NCBI RefSeq assembly: GCF_015752205.1
Contig: NZ_JADOVG010000001.1
Span: 186,001 to 250,000, forward strand
DNA length: 64,000 bases
DNA from: Polaromonas sp. CG_9.7
GTDB taxonomy: Bacteria > Pseudomonadota > Gammaproteobacteria > Burkholderiales > Burkholderiaceae_C
Reading direction: 5' to 3'
Shown: one piece after another, positions 9,199-19,347 of the stretch
Layout of the letters: each line of letters begins with the position of its first letter
Position numbering within the stretch: the first letter of the stretch is position 1
The notes under the pieces: generated by a model
The model's input: only the letters and a program-made list of their open reading frames with translations
The model's database searches: none
What the model was told of the DNA's origin: nothing
Position numbers and translations under genes: made by a program

Positions 9199-9275
9199 TT
9201 CTGTGGGTGCCTTTAAGCCGCAGAAAGAGGCTGCTTCCCGGTCGGATTGCAGCAGCAGCTGACAGCCGGTTACGC

Positions 9276-9294
9276 CTGCGGATACCGCAGTTTT
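9276..9294 (+). terminator. Probable intrinsic terminator after algR
   Basis: CTGCGG-ATA-CCGCAG followed at once by TTTT (9276-9294). This is a tight six-pair hairpin with a three-base loop, 78 bases after the algR stop. The T run is short, so efficiency may be moderate. Confidence 0.45.
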
Positions 9295-9414
9295 CGGAAG
9301 GCGTCCTATGGTGTATTTGCAGGTTTTCGGGTGCAATACTTCAACTCGCCCGCCCATCCTGCTCTGTCTGACAGATTGCCGGGCGCAAGCACTCAACCCT
9401 AACGAGGATGACAA

Positions 9415-10590
9415 ATGGCCGAAGAAACCATGGCAGACGAGCCAGTCGTCGCTGAACCCCATCTCACGGAATTTCCCGAGCCAGAACGATTTGTTTTGCA
9501 AATGCCCGTCGATGTGCGAAATATGTCGCTGGTGCTCCTGGTGATCCTGGCTGGTCTTTTTGTGCTCCAGTGGGCGAGGGTCGTGTTGATCCCGATCATG
9601 CTCAGCGTGCTCTTCAGCTACGCCTTTTCGCCGCTGATCAACTGGATGGAAAACAGGCGCGTGCCGCGCTGGCTGAGCTCGGCCGTGCTGTTGCTGGGAA
9701 TTTTGGGGGCCATGGGCTCTGGCGCTTACCTGCTGCGGCTTGAAGCCACGCAGCTGATCGAAGCCTTGCCGGCGGCGGCGCAAAAGCTCGGGCGTGCGCT
9801 CAGGTCGGACAGCGGAAAATCGAACAGCCCGCTGGAAACGGTGCAGAAAGCGGCCGCCCAGATCGAGCAGGCCACCCGGGAAAGTGCCGCCGTCACCGGT
9901 CCCAACCGGGGCGCAACCCGGGTGGTGATCGAGGCGCCACGCTTTAACATCAAGGACTACCTGTGGACCGGCACCATCGGCCTGCTGGCCCTGATCGGAC
10001 AAATCGCGGTGGTGGTGTTCTTGACCTATTTTTTGATGCTTTCAGGCGACACTTTTCGGCGCAAGCTGGTCAAGCTCGCCGGGCCCAGCCTGAGCAAGAA
10101 AAAAATCACGTTGCAGGCGCTACACGAGATTGCCGGGCAGATCCAGCGCTACCTGCAGGTGCAGTTGCTGACCAGCCTGCTGGTCGGCGTGCTGACTGCA
10201 GGCGCGCTGTTGACCCTGGGGCTGGACAATGCCGCTGTCTGGGGTGTGGTCGCGTGCGTGCTCAACCTGGTGCCCTACATCGGCTCGCTGGTCACCGCGG
10301 CCGCCTCGGCTCTGGTCGCTTTCCTGCAGTTCGGCTCGATCAACATGGCGATGGCAGTGGGCGGCACTTCGATCGTGATCCACACGCTGGTGGGCAATCT
10401 GCTCACGCCCTGGCTGACCAGCCGTGCCAGCCGGCTCAGCCCGGTCGCTGTATTCATGGGACTGCTGGCCTGGGGCTGGCTCTGGGGCGTGTGGGGCCTG
10501 TTGCTCGGAATCCCGATCCTGATGATCGTCAAGTCGGTATGCGACCGGGTGGAAGACCTCAAACCCATTGGCGAATTCCTGGGCTCCTGA
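9415..10590 (+). CDS. PerM/AI-2E family membrane permease
   Basis: 391 residues with the family topology: a cytoplasmic N-terminus, then hydrophobic helices at about 40-60, 64-82 and 89-108, a soluble region at about 109-180, and a helical C-terminal half from about 185 (GTIGLLALIGQIAVVVFLTY, LTSLLVGVLTAGALL, LNLVPYIGSLVTAAASALV, LVGNLLTPWLTSRASRLSP, WGVWGLLLGIPILMIVKS). The NLVPYIG and GNLLTPWL motifs are typical. The substrate is unknown, and the AI-2 link applies only to some members. ATG 9415 follows GAGGATGACAA. In pseudomonads hemC follows algR; here this gene stands alone. Confidence 0.88.
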   Translation: MAEETMADEPVVAEPHLTEFPEPERFVLQMPVDVRNMSLVLLVILAGLFVLQWARVVLIPIMLSVLFSYAFSPLINWMENRRVPRWLSSAVLLLGILGAMGSGAYLLRLEATQLIEALPAAAQKLGRALRSDSGKSNSPLETVQKAAAQIEQATRESAAVTGPNRGATRVVIEAPRFNIKDYLWTGTIGLLALIGQIAVVVFLTYFLMLSGDTFRRKLVKLAGPSLSKKKITLQALHEIAGQIQRYLQVQLLTSLLVGVLTAGALLTLGLDNAAVWGVVACVLNLVPYIGSLVTAAASALVAFLQFGSINMAMAVGGTSIVIHTLVGNLLTPWLTSRASRLSPVAVFMGLLAWGWLWGVWGLLLGIPILMIVKSVCDRVEDLKPIGEFLGS

Positions 10591-10887
10591 AACCTATGGG
10601 CAAGGGCAGGGCGCGATCATCCCGCTTGCGCCCGGTCCGTTTGAATCCTTGAAACAAAGGACTGATCAAGCGCCTGTTCACCGCCTCCCGCCCATGGGGC
10701 CTGCGGCACAATGGTGCAATGCAACCTTCCCATCCTGAGCGCTGCTGTCTTTTTGCATTGAAGCCTGACGCTCGAAGCCGTTCTCTTCACGCCCTGCGTC
10801 CGAATCGTCTAGAGGCTGGAACGCCACCCGATGGGTAGCAGCTGAACAATTGATCGTTCAATCCCGGATACTCACGAACCTCAGCCC

Positions 10888-12087
10888 ATGAACCCTGACA
10901 ACTATCTTTTCCGAGCGCCCCTGACCGATGCGGCCCAGTGTGTCCGGGGCTACCAGCTGTCATGGCAGGACGCTGACGCCAGCGCGGGCCAGGCGCGGCC
11001 AGACCAGACAAAGCAGCTGCTGGCGCTGGCGGCGCAGTTTCCCCGCCGGGCCGGCTCTGGCCTGTTTTTCATAGAAATCCAGGTGGCGGCCTTGTCTGCC
11101 GATGACCTGCAGCCACTCAATCCGGCTGAGACGGTCCTGATGTTCAAGCAGGCCGAGCTGGCCTGCCCGGAAGGCATCGAGCTGGCGATATCGCTGCATG
11201 CGCAGGGCTTTGGACTGGCGCTGTGCCATCCGGACGTGACGCTGTTTGATGAAAGAGACGGCCTGCTTTCGCTGATGACGTATGTCGTGGCCGATCTGGC
11301 GAATCCTGACCTGGCGAGAATTGCCAGCCTGGCAGCGCTTGCCCAGCCTGCGCTGGAACTGCTTGTCAGCAAGATGGCGGACTGGGACGCGTTCGACGCC
11401 TGCGCAGCGCTTGGCTTGGCGGGGTTTTTTGGAAATCTGTGTGTATTGCCGCGCAACCTGCCGCGAATTTCCCACATGGGACCGCAGACGGTACTTATCC
11501 TGCAGTTGATAAAGATGGTCCAGGAATACGCCGACATCCGCGAAATGGAAAAGGTTCTCCAGCGCGACGCAATACTTTCCTACCAGCTGCTTCGCTACAT
11601 CAATAGCGCAGGCTTTGGCCTTCAGATGGAAATCGAATCGCTGCGGCACGCCATCACGATGCTCGGCTATCTGCCGTTGTACCGCTGGCTGGCACTGCTG
11701 CTGGCATCCACCAGCACAGCAGGGTTTTCGCCGGTGCTGCTGCAGACGGCGATTGTGCGGGGGCGATTCGTCGAGCTGCTGGGCAAGGGCCTGCTGCCTG
11801 CAAGCGAAGCGGGAAACCTGTTTGTCGTGGGGCTTTTTTCATTGCTGGACCAGTTGCTGGGAATACCGATGCCCCAGCTGATGCAGCAGGTGTCCATGCC
11901 CGGCGCGATTGTCCAGGCCTTGCTTCACCGTGGTGACATCTACGGCCCTTTGCTGGCGCTGGCAGAAGCCTGCGAGGACGAAAGCGGCTCGGCGCCTGCG
12001 CTTGCCGATGCTTTGTTCATGACGGCTTCGCAGGTGAACAAGGCACATGGGTCGGCCATAGTGTGGGCGCAGGACCTCAACCTTTGA
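10888..12087 (+). CDS. EAL-like/HDOD signalling protein
   Basis: 399 residues with a two-domain layout. Residues 1-190 resemble a degenerate EAL phosphodiesterase fold (RGYQLSWQ, FIEIQVAALSADDLQPL, GIELAISLHAQGFGLAL) without an E-A-L metal-binding motif, so enzymatic activity is unlikely. Residues 195-390 are an HDOD domain (ISHMGPQTVLILQLIKMVQ, LQRDAILSYQLLRYINSAGF, SLRHAITMLGYLPLYRWLAL). Such proteins act as signalling scaffolds, often in motility. It lies 173 bases before cheR on the same strand, suggesting a motility role; this is inference. Confidence 0.85.
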   Translation: MNPDNYLFRAPLTDAAQCVRGYQLSWQDADASAGQARPDQTKQLLALAAQFPRRAGSGLFFIEIQVAALSADDLQPLNPAETVLMFKQAELACPEGIELAISLHAQGFGLALCHPDVTLFDERDGLLSLMTYVVADLANPDLARIASLAALAQPALELLVSKMADWDAFDACAALGLAGFFGNLCVLPRNLPRISHMGPQTVLILQLIKMVQEYADIREMEKVLQRDAILSYQLLRYINSAGFGLQMEIESLRHAITMLGYLPLYRWLALLLASTSTAGFSPVLLQTAIVRGRFVELLGKGLLPASEAGNLFVVGLFSLLDQLLGIPMPQLMQQVSMPGAIVQALLHRGDIYGPLLALAEACEDESGSAPALADALFMTASQVNKAHGSAIVWAQDLNL

Positions 12088-12260
12088 CCGCCTGGCCCGG
12101 CTGGGTGAAAGCCTGATCGCGGCTCCATGCGCAGAGGAAGGTGCTGTTTGGCATGCTTTTCGGGGCATCGCCGGCGAGCGTTGCTGGGTACATTGGTCCC
12201 TGTTCATTGCCTGACTCCAATTTGCAATGCTTATTGAGCCCTTGACCCCACAAGCCTGCA

Positions 12261-13130
12261 ATGTATTCACCCCCCCACACTGCTGCGCTTTCTCCGGCAG
12301 GCCCCGACTTTTTGTTGACCGACACGGACTTTGCCCGGATTCGCCTGCTGATCCACCAGCGCGCCGGCATTTCCCTGAGCGGGCAAAAGCGGCAGATGGT
12401 GTACAGCCGGCTGTCGCGGCGCCTGCGCGAGCTGGGGATGCGCGAGTTCTCGGCCTACCTGGGTTTCCTGGAGGCCGACCCGCACCGCCAGGAGTGGGAG
12501 CTGTTCACCAATGCGCTCACCACCAACCTGACCGCATTTTTTCGCGAGGCGCACCATTTCCCGCTGCTTGCCGAGCATGTCCGCCAGTGCCAGCAGCCAG
12601 TCACGGTCTGGTGCTCGGCTGCATCGACCGGCGAAGAGCCTTATTCAATTGCCATGACGCTGATCGAAACGCTTGGAAGTCGCGCCAGCGCCTGCAGCGT
12701 GGTGGCCACGGACATCGACACGCAGGTGCTGGCCAAGGCGGTGGAAGGCATTTTCACAATGGAGCAGGCCGGCAAGCTGTCACCCGAGCGCCTGAAGCGG
12801 TTTTTTCTTAAAGGGTCTGGCGTGCATGCCGGCAAGGTGCGGATACGGCCGGAAGTGGCGGCCATGGTGAAGTTTTCGAAGCTCAACCTGCTCGATCCGA
12901 AATGGCCGCTCAAGGGGTTGTTCGACGCCATTTTCTGCCGCAACGTGATGATCTATTTTGACAAGCCGACGCAGGAAAAAATCCTGCAGCGATTTGTCCC
13001 CCTGATGAAACCCCAGGCCTTGCTGTTTGCCGGGCATTCAGAGAACTTCACTTTTGCCCAGCATGCGTTGCGGCTGCGCGGACAGACCGTCTATGGCCTG
13101 GCCGGCAGCGGGCCGAGGGGCGCCGCATGA
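12261..13130 (+). CDS. cheR: Chemotaxis protein methyltransferase CheR
   Basis: 289 residues. It transfers methyl groups from S-adenosylmethionine to receptor glutamates during adaptation. The N-terminal all-helical domain includes [16 protein letters not shown] and [16 protein letters not shown]. The SAM-binding core has [29 protein letters not shown], and a late [15 protein letters not shown] and [10 protein letters not shown]. It is the first gene of the cheR-D-B block; its stop overlaps the cheD start by 4 bases. It could dock on the C-terminal pentapeptide of the receptor ending at 39215. Confidence 0.97.
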   Translation: MYSPPHTAALSPAGPDFLLTDTDFARIRLLIHQRAGISLSGQKRQMVYSRLSRRLRELGMREFSAYLGFLEADPHRQEWELFTNALTTNLTAFFREAHHFPLLAEHVRQCQQPVTVWCSAASTGEEPYSIAMTLIETLGSRASACSVVATDIDTQVLAKAVEGIFTMEQAGKLSPERLKRFFLKGSGVHAGKVRIRPEVAAMVKFSKLNLLDPKWPLKGLFDAIFCRNVMIYFDKPTQEKILQRFVPLMKPQALLFAGHSENFTFAQHALRLRGQTVYGLAGSGPRGAA

Positions 13131-13786
13131 TCACGGCGGAAGCAGAGCCGCTGGCGAGCCGGCATTATTTCGACCGTGAATTCGGCCTGGCGGCGGTCAA
13201 GCTGCTGCCAGGCGAGTACTACGTCACGGCCGACGACATGGTGCTGACGACGGTGCTCGGTTCGTGCGTGTCGGCCTGCCTGCGCGACAGTGTCTCGGGC
13301 ATCGGCGGCATGAACCACTTCATGTTGCCCGACGCGGCGGACCCGCTGGTTTTCGATGCGGCCGCCGCCATGCGTTATGGCGTGCATGCGATGCAGGTGC
13401 TGCTTGGTGAAGTGATCCGGGCCGGCGCCCGGCGCGAGCGCCTGGAAGCCAAGGTGTTTGGCGGCGGCGCCGTACTGGCCAGCATGACGCTGCTCAACAT
13501 TGGCGAGCGCAATGCCGACTTCGTGCTTCGCTACCTGATGGCCGAGCGCATCCGCATCGCCGCGCAGGACTTGCGCGGAAAGCTGCCGCGCCGCATCAAC
13601 TTTTTCCCATTGTCAGGCCGGGTGACGGTGCGAAAACTGCGACTGCAGGACGATGCCCTGCTGGTGCAGCGCGAGGAGCAGGCCCTTGCCAGCGTGTTGC
13701 TGAATCAGCAGTCAACGTGCCGGGGCGACAGGCTGGCATCCAAGCCAATGCGCACATTCGACAACACAACAGGCTGGACGCCATGA
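13127..13786 (+). CDS. cheD: Chemoreceptor glutamine deamidase CheD
   Basis: 219 residues. It deamidates receptor glutamines so that they can be methylated. The catalytic Cys lies in [13 protein letters not shown], the His in [11 protein letters not shown], and further family motifs are [11 protein letters not shown] and [10 protein letters not shown]. The C-terminal 40 residues are poorly conserved. It overlaps cheR upstream and cheB downstream by 4 bases each, so the three adaptation proteins are translationally coupled. Confidence 0.96.
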   Translation: MITAEAEPLASRHYFDREFGLAAVKLLPGEYYVTADDMVLTTVLGSCVSACLRDSVSGIGGMNHFMLPDAADPLVFDAAAAMRYGVHAMQVLLGEVIRAGARRERLEAKVFGGGAVLASMTLLNIGERNADFVLRYLMAERIRIAAQDLRGKLPRRINFFPLSGRVTVRKLRLQDDALLVQREEQALASVLLNQQSTCRGDRLASKPMRTFDNTTGWTP

Positions 13787-14868
13787 CGGACAAGAAAATC
13801 AGGGTGCTGTGCGTGGACGATTCGGCATTGATCCGCAATTTGATGACCGAGATCATCAACAGCCAGCCCGACATGGAGGTGGTGGCCACTGCCTCTGACC
13901 CGCTGATTGCCCGCGACCTGGTCAAGCAGCACAACCCGGATGTCATGACGCTGGACGTGGAAATGCCGCGCATGGACGGGCTGGAATTCCTGGAAAGGCT
14001 GATGCGCCTGCGCCCGATGCCGGTGGTCATGGTGTCGTCGCTGACGGAGCGCGGTTCCGAGGCGGCGCTGCGCGCCCTGGAACTGGGCGCAATCGACTTC
14101 GTCACCAAGCCGCGCCTGGGCATTCGCGATGGACTGCTGTCCTACACCGAACTGATCACCGGCAAAATCCGCACCGCCGCCGCCGCCAGGCTGCTGCCTG
14201 CAAGGCGCGCGGCTGCGGTCGGCGGAGCGGGCACTGCTGCCGATGTGCCGCTGCTGCGCAGCCCCTTGCTGAGCACCGAAAAGCTCATCATCATTGGCGC
14301 TTCCACCGGCGGCACCGAAGCCATCCGGGAGGTGCTGCAGCCCCTGCCGCCGGATTGCCCCGGCATCCTGATTGCGCAGCACATGCCGGCCGGGTTTACC
14401 CATTCGTTTGCAGAACGACTGAACGGCTTGTGCCGCATCGCTGTCTCGGAAGCCGTGCAGGGGGAACGAATTTTGCCAGGCCATGCCTATATCGCGCCCG
14501 GCGGATTCCATTTGTCGCTGACCCGCAGCGGCGCCAATTACGTCGCGAAGGTGGACCTTGAACCGCCGGTCAACCGGCATCGGCCGTCGGTTGATGTGCT
14601 GTTTGATTCGGCTGCAAGGCATGCGGGGAAAAATGCCGTGGGCGTGATTCTGACCGGCATGGGGCGCGACGGGGCCGAAGGCCTGCTGCGGATGCGCCAG
14701 GCCGGGGCCTACACGCTGGCTCAGGACGAAGCCAGTTGTGTGGTTTTTGGCATGCCGCGTGAAGCGATTGCCTTGGGGGCGGCCCAGGAGGTCGTGCCTC
14801 TGCAGGACATGAGCCAGCGCCTTATGGTCCACCTGCGGTCTTTCGGCCAGCAGGCCAATCGGGTCTAG
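13783..14868 (+). CDS. cheB: Protein-glutamate methylesterase CheB
   Basis: 361 residues. The receiver domain (about 1-125; [28 protein letters not shown] with the phospho-Asp, and TKPRL) controls a C-terminal methylesterase that removes receptor methyl groups. The catalytic triad is visible as Ser in [12 protein letters not shown], His in [16 protein letters not shown] and Asp in [14 protein letters not shown] 13783 overlaps the cheD stop; a longer frame from 13717 lies inside cheD and was not used. Confidence 0.97.
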   Translation: MTDKKIRVLCVDDSALIRNLMTEIINSQPDMEVVATASDPLIARDLVKQHNPDVMTLDVEMPRMDGLEFLERLMRLRPMPVVMVSSLTERGSEAALRALELGAIDFVTKPRLGIRDGLLSYTELITGKIRTAAAARLLPARRAAAVGGAGTAADVPLLRSPLLSTEKLIIIGASTGGTEAIREVLQPLPPDCPGILIAQHMPAGFTHSFAERLNGLCRIAVSEAVQGERILPGHAYIAPGGFHLSLTRSGANYVAKVDLEPPVNRHRPSVDVLFDSAARHAGKNAVGVILTGMGRDGAEGLLRMRQAGAYTLAQDEASCVVFGMPREAIALGAAQEVVPLQDMSQRLMVHLRSFGQQANRV

Positions 14869-14948
14869 GAAAGTGATGGGAATCGGCTTGGGTGCGAAAA
14901 AATTTTCTGCAGCCAGCCTGTCGTGATGTTTAAATTTTTGGAGCGAAA

Positions 14949-15347
14949 GTGGTAGATAAAAGCATAAAGATCCTGGTCGTGGACGATTTTCCGACCATGC
15001 GCCGGATCATTCGCAACCTGCTCAAAGAGCTTGAGTTTGTCAATGTCGATGAGGCGGAAGACGGCGCTGTCGGCCTTGAAAAGCTCAGGGCCGGCAATTA
15101 CGGATTCGTGGTGTCCGACTGGAACATGCCCAACATGGATGGCCTGGCCATGCTGCAGGCCATTCGGGCGGATCCCTCGATGGCCAAATTGCCGGTGCTG
15201 ATGGTCACGGCTGAAGCGAAAAAGGAAAACATCATTGCCGCGGCCCAGTCGGGCGCCAACGGCTATGTGGTGAAACCTTTTACTGCGGTCACGCTGGAAG
15301 AAAAGATCACCAAGATATTTGAAAAAATTGCGAAAGAGAGTGCTTGA
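14949..15347 (+). CDS. cheY: Chemotaxis response regulator CheY
   Basis: 132 residues, a single receiver domain. Phosphorylated CheY binds FliM/FliN and changes motor rotation. It has the Asp pair at 12-13 ([10 protein letters not shown]), phospho-acceptor Asp57 ([10 protein letters not shown]), VTAEAKKEN and the KPFT lysine. The start is GTG (14949), preceded by GGAG six bases upstream. The 80-base gap after cheB suggests possible separate initiation, but the genes run in the same direction and cheZ follows immediately. Confidence 0.98.
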   Translation: MVDKSIKILVVDDFPTMRRIIRNLLKELEFVNVDEAEDGAVGLEKLRAGNYGFVVSDWNMPNMDGLAMLQAIRADPSMAKLPVLMVTAEAKKENIIAAAQSGANGYVVKPFTAVTLEEKITKIFEKIAKESA

Positions 15348-15348
15348 A

Positions 15349-15990
15349 ATGGCGCAGGAGAATCCTTCTATTGCAACTGTTCCAGATTCAGCCGAACAGT
15401 TGCTGCACCGCATTGGTCAGCTAACGCGTCAAATGCGGGAAAGCATCCGGGAACTGGGCCTGGACAAGGGCATTGCCAAGGTGGCAGACGCCATTCCCGA
15501 TGCGCGTGACCGTCTGGGCTACATCGCACAAATGACAGAGCGCGCCGCTGAAAGGGCACTCAATGCCATCGATGTGGCCCAGCCGATTCAGGATGACCTG
15601 GCCCGGCAGGCCAAGGACCTGACCCAGCGTTGGGATGCCTGGTTTGAAAGCCCGGTGGACCTGGACGAAGCGCGTGAACTGGTGCTTGACAACCGGGCTT
15701 ACCTGCGGGCTGTGCCGCAGCAGGTCAGCGCCACCAACGCGCAGTTGATGGAAATCATGATGGCGCAGGACTTTCAGGACCTGACAGGCCAGGTCATCAA
15801 GAAGATGATGAATGTGATCAATGACATGGATACACAGCTGCTGCAGTTGCTGATTGACAATAAGCCGCTTGAAAAACGGCCGGAGTCGAACACCAACCTT
15901 CTGCATGGCCCTGAAATCAAGCCCCAGCAGCCCGATGCAGTCGGTGATCAGGCGCAGGTTGACGACTTGCTGGCCAGCCTCGGGTTTTAA
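15349..15990 (+). CDS. cheZ: CheY-P phosphatase CheZ
   Basis: 213 residues. It removes phosphate from CheY-P. A long helical hairpin is evident, with the catalytic-site segment MMAQDFQDLTGQVIKKM (the Gln in QDLTGQ) and a C-terminal CheY-binding helix QAQVDDLLASLGF, as in enterobacterial CheZ. ATG 15349 lies one base after the cheY stop; the frame from 15319 is internal to cheY. Its presence fits an E. coli-type beta/gamma pathway. Confidence 0.97.
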   Translation: MAQENPSIATVPDSAEQLLHRIGQLTRQMRESIRELGLDKGIAKVADAIPDARDRLGYIAQMTERAAERALNAIDVAQPIQDDLARQAKDLTQRWDAWFESPVDLDEARELVLDNRAYLRAVPQQVSATNAQLMEIMMAQDFQDLTGQVIKKMMNVINDMDTQLLQLLIDNKPLEKRPESNTNLLHGPEIKPQQPDAVGDQAQVDDLLASLGF

Positions 15991-16117
15991 GCCGGCGGTT
16001 TGCCCGATTGCTCAAGCAGCAGCTTTATCGCCGGCTTGTTTGGCCGATCGGTTCAGCTTGCACGCCTTAATAATTGCCGGAGTCGGACAACTTTGCGTCT
16101 GAAGCTTCGGAGCATTG

Positions 16118-17260
16118 ATGGCGGAAGAAAGTGATCTCGAAAAAACCGAACCTGCCTCACCCCGGCGGTTGGAGAAGGCACACGAGGAAGGCCAGGTCGC
16201 CCGGTCACGCGAGCTGGTCACTTTTGTCATGTTGAGCACCGGGCTGGGCTGCCTGTGGGCTACCGGCGACCTGATGGCCAGTCATCTGGGCAGCGCGCTG
16301 CGCAATGGCATGCAGTTTGAACGCGCTTCCGCATTCGATGCTTCGCAGATGCTGGTACAGGCCGAAGACACCGTATTTCACGTGCTTCAGGCACTGGTTC
16401 CGCTGCTGGCCGCGATGTTGTTGGCGGCGCTGGTGGCGCCCATGCTGCTGGGCGGCTGGCTGCTCTCGGGCAAGTCGCTTAGCCCCAAGTTTTCCAAACT
16501 GAATCCGATCGCCGGCATTGGCCGGATGTTTTCGACCGAAACGCTGGCCGAACTGGTCAAGACCATCGTCAAGTCCCTGCTGATCGGCGGCATCGCCTGG
16601 TGGGTGATCTCCGGTAATCTTCAGACCATCATGGCGCTGATGAGCGAGCCGGTGCATGAGGCGCTTGCGCACACGCTGCGGCTGGTGGCCAGCAGCTGCG
16701 CCCTGATCATCGGATCCTTGCTGCTGGTGGCCGCGATTGATGTGCCCTACCAGCTCTGGAGCCACCAGAAAAAACTCCGCATGTCGCGCGAGGACTTGCG
16801 CCAGGAGCAAAAGGAAAGTGATGGCGATCCGCAGGTCAAGGCGCAGATACGCCGGCAACAGCAGCAAATGGCCAAGCGCCGCATGATGGCCGAAGTGCCC
16901 AAGGCCGACATCATCGTGACCAACCCGACCCATTTTGCTGTCGCCCTGAAGTACAGCGACAAGGACATGCGGGCGCCGCGCGTCATTGCCAAAGGCACCG
17001 ACCTGGTGGCCCTGCGCATCCGCGCGCTGGCACAGGAGCACAACATCCCGGTGCTGGAAGCGCCACCGCTGACGCGGGCGCTGTACCGCCACACCGCGCT
17101 GGGCGCCGAAATTCCGGCTGATTTGTATGCCGCTGTGGCTGAAGTGCTGGCCTGGGCTTACCAACTGCAACGCCAGACGACGGAAGGCGGCGCCTTGCCG
17201 CCCCGGCCAAAGAACCTGCCGGTGCCTGAATCCCTGGATTCTGCGGAAAGCCCGGCATGA
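16118..17260 (+). CDS. flhB: Flagellar export switch protein FlhB
   Basis: 380 residues. An export-gate subunit in the inner membrane that switches substrate class from rod/hook to filament. The N-terminus has EKTEPASPRRLEKA; four membrane segments lie between about 30 and 210. The cytoplasmic domain contains the self-cleavage motif NPTH at 269-272, exactly the enterobacterial position. ATG 16118 has GGAG five bases upstream; a TTG at 16115 would add one residue. flhA overlaps by 4 bases. Confidence 0.98.
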   Translation: MAEESDLEKTEPASPRRLEKAHEEGQVARSRELVTFVMLSTGLGCLWATGDLMASHLGSALRNGMQFERASAFDASQMLVQAEDTVFHVLQALVPLLAAMLLAALVAPMLLGGWLLSGKSLSPKFSKLNPIAGIGRMFSTETLAELVKTIVKSLLIGGIAWWVISGNLQTIMALMSEPVHEALAHTLRLVASSCALIIGSLLLVAAIDVPYQLWSHQKKLRMSREDLRQEQKESDGDPQVKAQIRRQQQQMAKRRMMAEVPKADIIVTNPTHFAVALKYSDKDMRAPRVIAKGTDLVALRIRALAQEHNIPVLEAPPLTRALYRHTALGAEIPADLYAAVAEVLAWAYQLQRQTTEGGALPPRPKNLPVPESLDSAESPA

Positions 17261-19347
17261 ACGCACTCGACAGCTTGAAGCGGCTGCCTCGCATGTTGAT
17301 GGGCGCCGACAATGGCAAGGGCCTGGTCGGTCCGGTCCTGGTCATTCTGATCCTGAGCATGATGGTGCTGCCGCTGCCGCCGTTTTTGCTGGACCTGCTG
17401 TTTACCTTCAACATCGCGCTGTCCATCATGGTGCTGCTGGTCAGCATGTACACCATGAAGGCGCTGGACTTTGCTGCCTTTCCGGCGGTGCTGCTGTTCA
17501 CCACGCTGCTGCGGCTGTCGCTCAATGTTGCGTCCACCCGCGTCGTGCTGATGCAAGGCCATACCGGCCCGGACGCGGCTGGAAAGGTGATTGAGGCCTT
17601 CGGCCACTTTCTGGTGGGCGGGAACTTTGCCGTGGGCGTGATGGTGTTCATCATTTTGGTGGTGATCAACTTCATGGTCATCACCAAGGGCGCGGGCCGG
17701 ATTGCCGAGGTCGGTGCGCGCTTCACGCTTGACGCCATGCCGGGAAAGCAAATGGCGATTGATGCCGACCTCAATGCCGGCCTGATCGGCGAAGACGTGG
17801 CGCGCAAACGCCGTGCCGAGGTGTCGCAGGAGGCCGATTTCTACGGCTCGATGGACGGTGCCAGCAAGTTCGTGCGCGGCGATGCCGTGGCGGGCCTGTT
17901 GATCCTGGTGATCAACATCATTGGCGGCCTGGTCGTCGGCGTGGCCCAGCACGACATGAGCTTTGCCGAAGCGGGTACGACATACACCCTGCTGGCCATT
18001 GGCGACGGCCTGGTCGCGCAGATTCCGGCACTGGTGATTTCGACGGCTGCCGGCGTGATCGTCTCGCGCGTCACCACCGACGAGGACGTCGGTGGCCAGC
18101 TGACCGGGCAGTTGTTTGCCAATCCTCAGGTGCTGTTTTTGACAGCCGGCGTCATTGGCATGATGGGTCTGATTCCGGGCATGCCGAACCTGGCCTTTTT
18201 GCTTATTGCCGGCGGCCTGGTATGGATGGGCCGGCGCGTGATGCAGCGCCAGGCCGTCAGCACCGCCGCAACCGCCGCGCTGCCAGCCCCCGCGCCCGCC
18301 GCGACGGAATCGCAGGAGGCCAGCTGGGACGACGTGGCGCTGGTCGATCCGCTCGGGCTGGAAGTCGGCTACCGCCTGATTTCCCTGGTGGACATGGCGC
18401 AAAACGGCGAATTGCTGGGCCGTATCAAGAGCATTCGCAAAAAGTTTGCGCAGGACATCGGTTTTCTGGTGCCAGTGGTGCATATCCGCGACAACCTTGA
18501 AATCAAGCCCAATGCCTATGTTGTCAGGCTCAAGGGTGTAGAGATTGGCCGTGGCGAAGCCACGCCCGGCCAGTGGATGGCGATCAATCCGGGGCAGGTC
18601 AGCGCGACCTTGCCCGGCACGCAGACCAAGGACCCGGCCTTTGGCCTGCCTGCCATCTGGATCGACGCCAGCCTGCGCGAGCAGGCGCAGATCTATGGCT
18701 ATACGGTGGTGGACGCCAGTACCGTGGTGGCCACGCACCTGAACCACCTGATTCATGCGCATGCGGCCGAACTGCTTGGACGCCAGGAAGTGCAGCAGTT
18801 GCTCGACCGCATCGGCAAGGAGTCGCCGCTGCTGGTGCAGGACCTGGTGCCCAAGGCGCTGTCCCTGACCAGTGTGCAAAAGGTGCTGCAAAACCTGCTG
18901 GACGAGAGTGTGCCGATCCGGGACATGCGCACCATTCTGGATGTGCTGGCCGAACAGGCGCCGGCGGTGGCGGACACGACGGAGCTGACCTCGCTGATCC
19001 GGCTGGCTCTGGGGCGCGCCATCATCCAGGATATTTACCCGGGCAACGAGCAACTGGAGGTCATCGGCCTGGACAGTTCGCTGGACCGCGTGCTGCTGCA
19101 GGCCCTGAGCAACAGCAACGGCCTGGAGCCGGGGCTGGCCGACAACCTGCTGCGTGAAACCCAGTCGGCCATGGCACGCCAAACACAACTGGGACTACCG
19201 GCCGTGCTGGTGGTGCAGCACCCGCTGCGGGTCTTGCTGGCGCGCTTTTTGCGCCGTAGCCTGCCGCAGCTCAAGGTCCTGTCACATGCCGAAATTCCTG
19301 ATACCCGCACCATCCGGGTCACCGCCACGATTGGAGGCAAGTCTTGA
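17257..19347 (+). CDS. flhA: Flagellar export gate protein FlhA
   Basis: 696 residues, normal length. The largest export-gate component. Roughly eight N-terminal membrane segments (to about 325) include the FHIPEP-family region TLLRLSLNVASTRVVL and the cytoplasmic loop ITKGAGRIAEVGARFTLDAM. The C-terminal cytoplasmic domain (about 350-690) includes GRIKSIRKKFAQDIGFLVP and YTVVDASTVVATHLNHL, and docks chaperone-substrate complexes. Its start overlaps flhB and its stop overlaps the TTG start of flhF. Confidence 0.98.
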   Translation: MNALDSLKRLPRMLMGADNGKGLVGPVLVILILSMMVLPLPPFLLDLLFTFNIALSIMVLLVSMYTMKALDFAAFPAVLLFTTLLRLSLNVASTRVVLMQGHTGPDAAGKVIEAFGHFLVGGNFAVGVMVFIILVVINFMVITKGAGRIAEVGARFTLDAMPGKQMAIDADLNAGLIGEDVARKRRAEVSQEADFYGSMDGASKFVRGDAVAGLLILVINIIGGLVVGVAQHDMSFAEAGTTYTLLAIGDGLVAQIPALVISTAAGVIVSRVTTDEDVGGQLTGQLFANPQVLFLTAGVIGMMGLIPGMPNLAFLLIAGGLVWMGRRVMQRQAVSTAATAALPAPAPAATESQEASWDDVALVDPLGLEVGYRLISLVDMAQNGELLGRIKSIRKKFAQDIGFLVPVVHIRDNLEIKPNAYVVRLKGVEIGRGEATPGQWMAINPGQVSATLPGTQTKDPAFGLPAIWIDASLREQAQIYGYTVVDASTVVATHLNHLIHAHAAELLGRQEVQQLLDRIGKESPLLVQDLVPKALSLTSVQKVLQNLLDESVPIRDMRTILDVLAEQAPAVADTTELTSLIRLALGRAIIQDIYPGNEQLEVIGLDSSLDRVLLQALSNSNGLEPGLADNLLRETQSAMARQTQLGLPAVLVVQHPLRVLLARFLRRSLPQLKVLSHAEIPDTRTIRVTATIGGKS

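Noticed and set aside
12227..12811. Plus-strand frame of 194 codons overlapping cheR
   Set aside because: Shifted-frame shadow of cheR; Pro/Arg-rich with no homology.
16024..16050. Possible sigma-28 promoter before flhB (GCCGATCG)
   Set aside because: The -10 differs from consensus at the end and the -35 position (TTTATCGC) does not match.
17158..19188. Minus-strand frame of 676 codons
   Set aside because: Antisense shadow of flhA; composition is His/Gln/Arg-rich as expected from reversed GC-rich codons, and no homology is seen.
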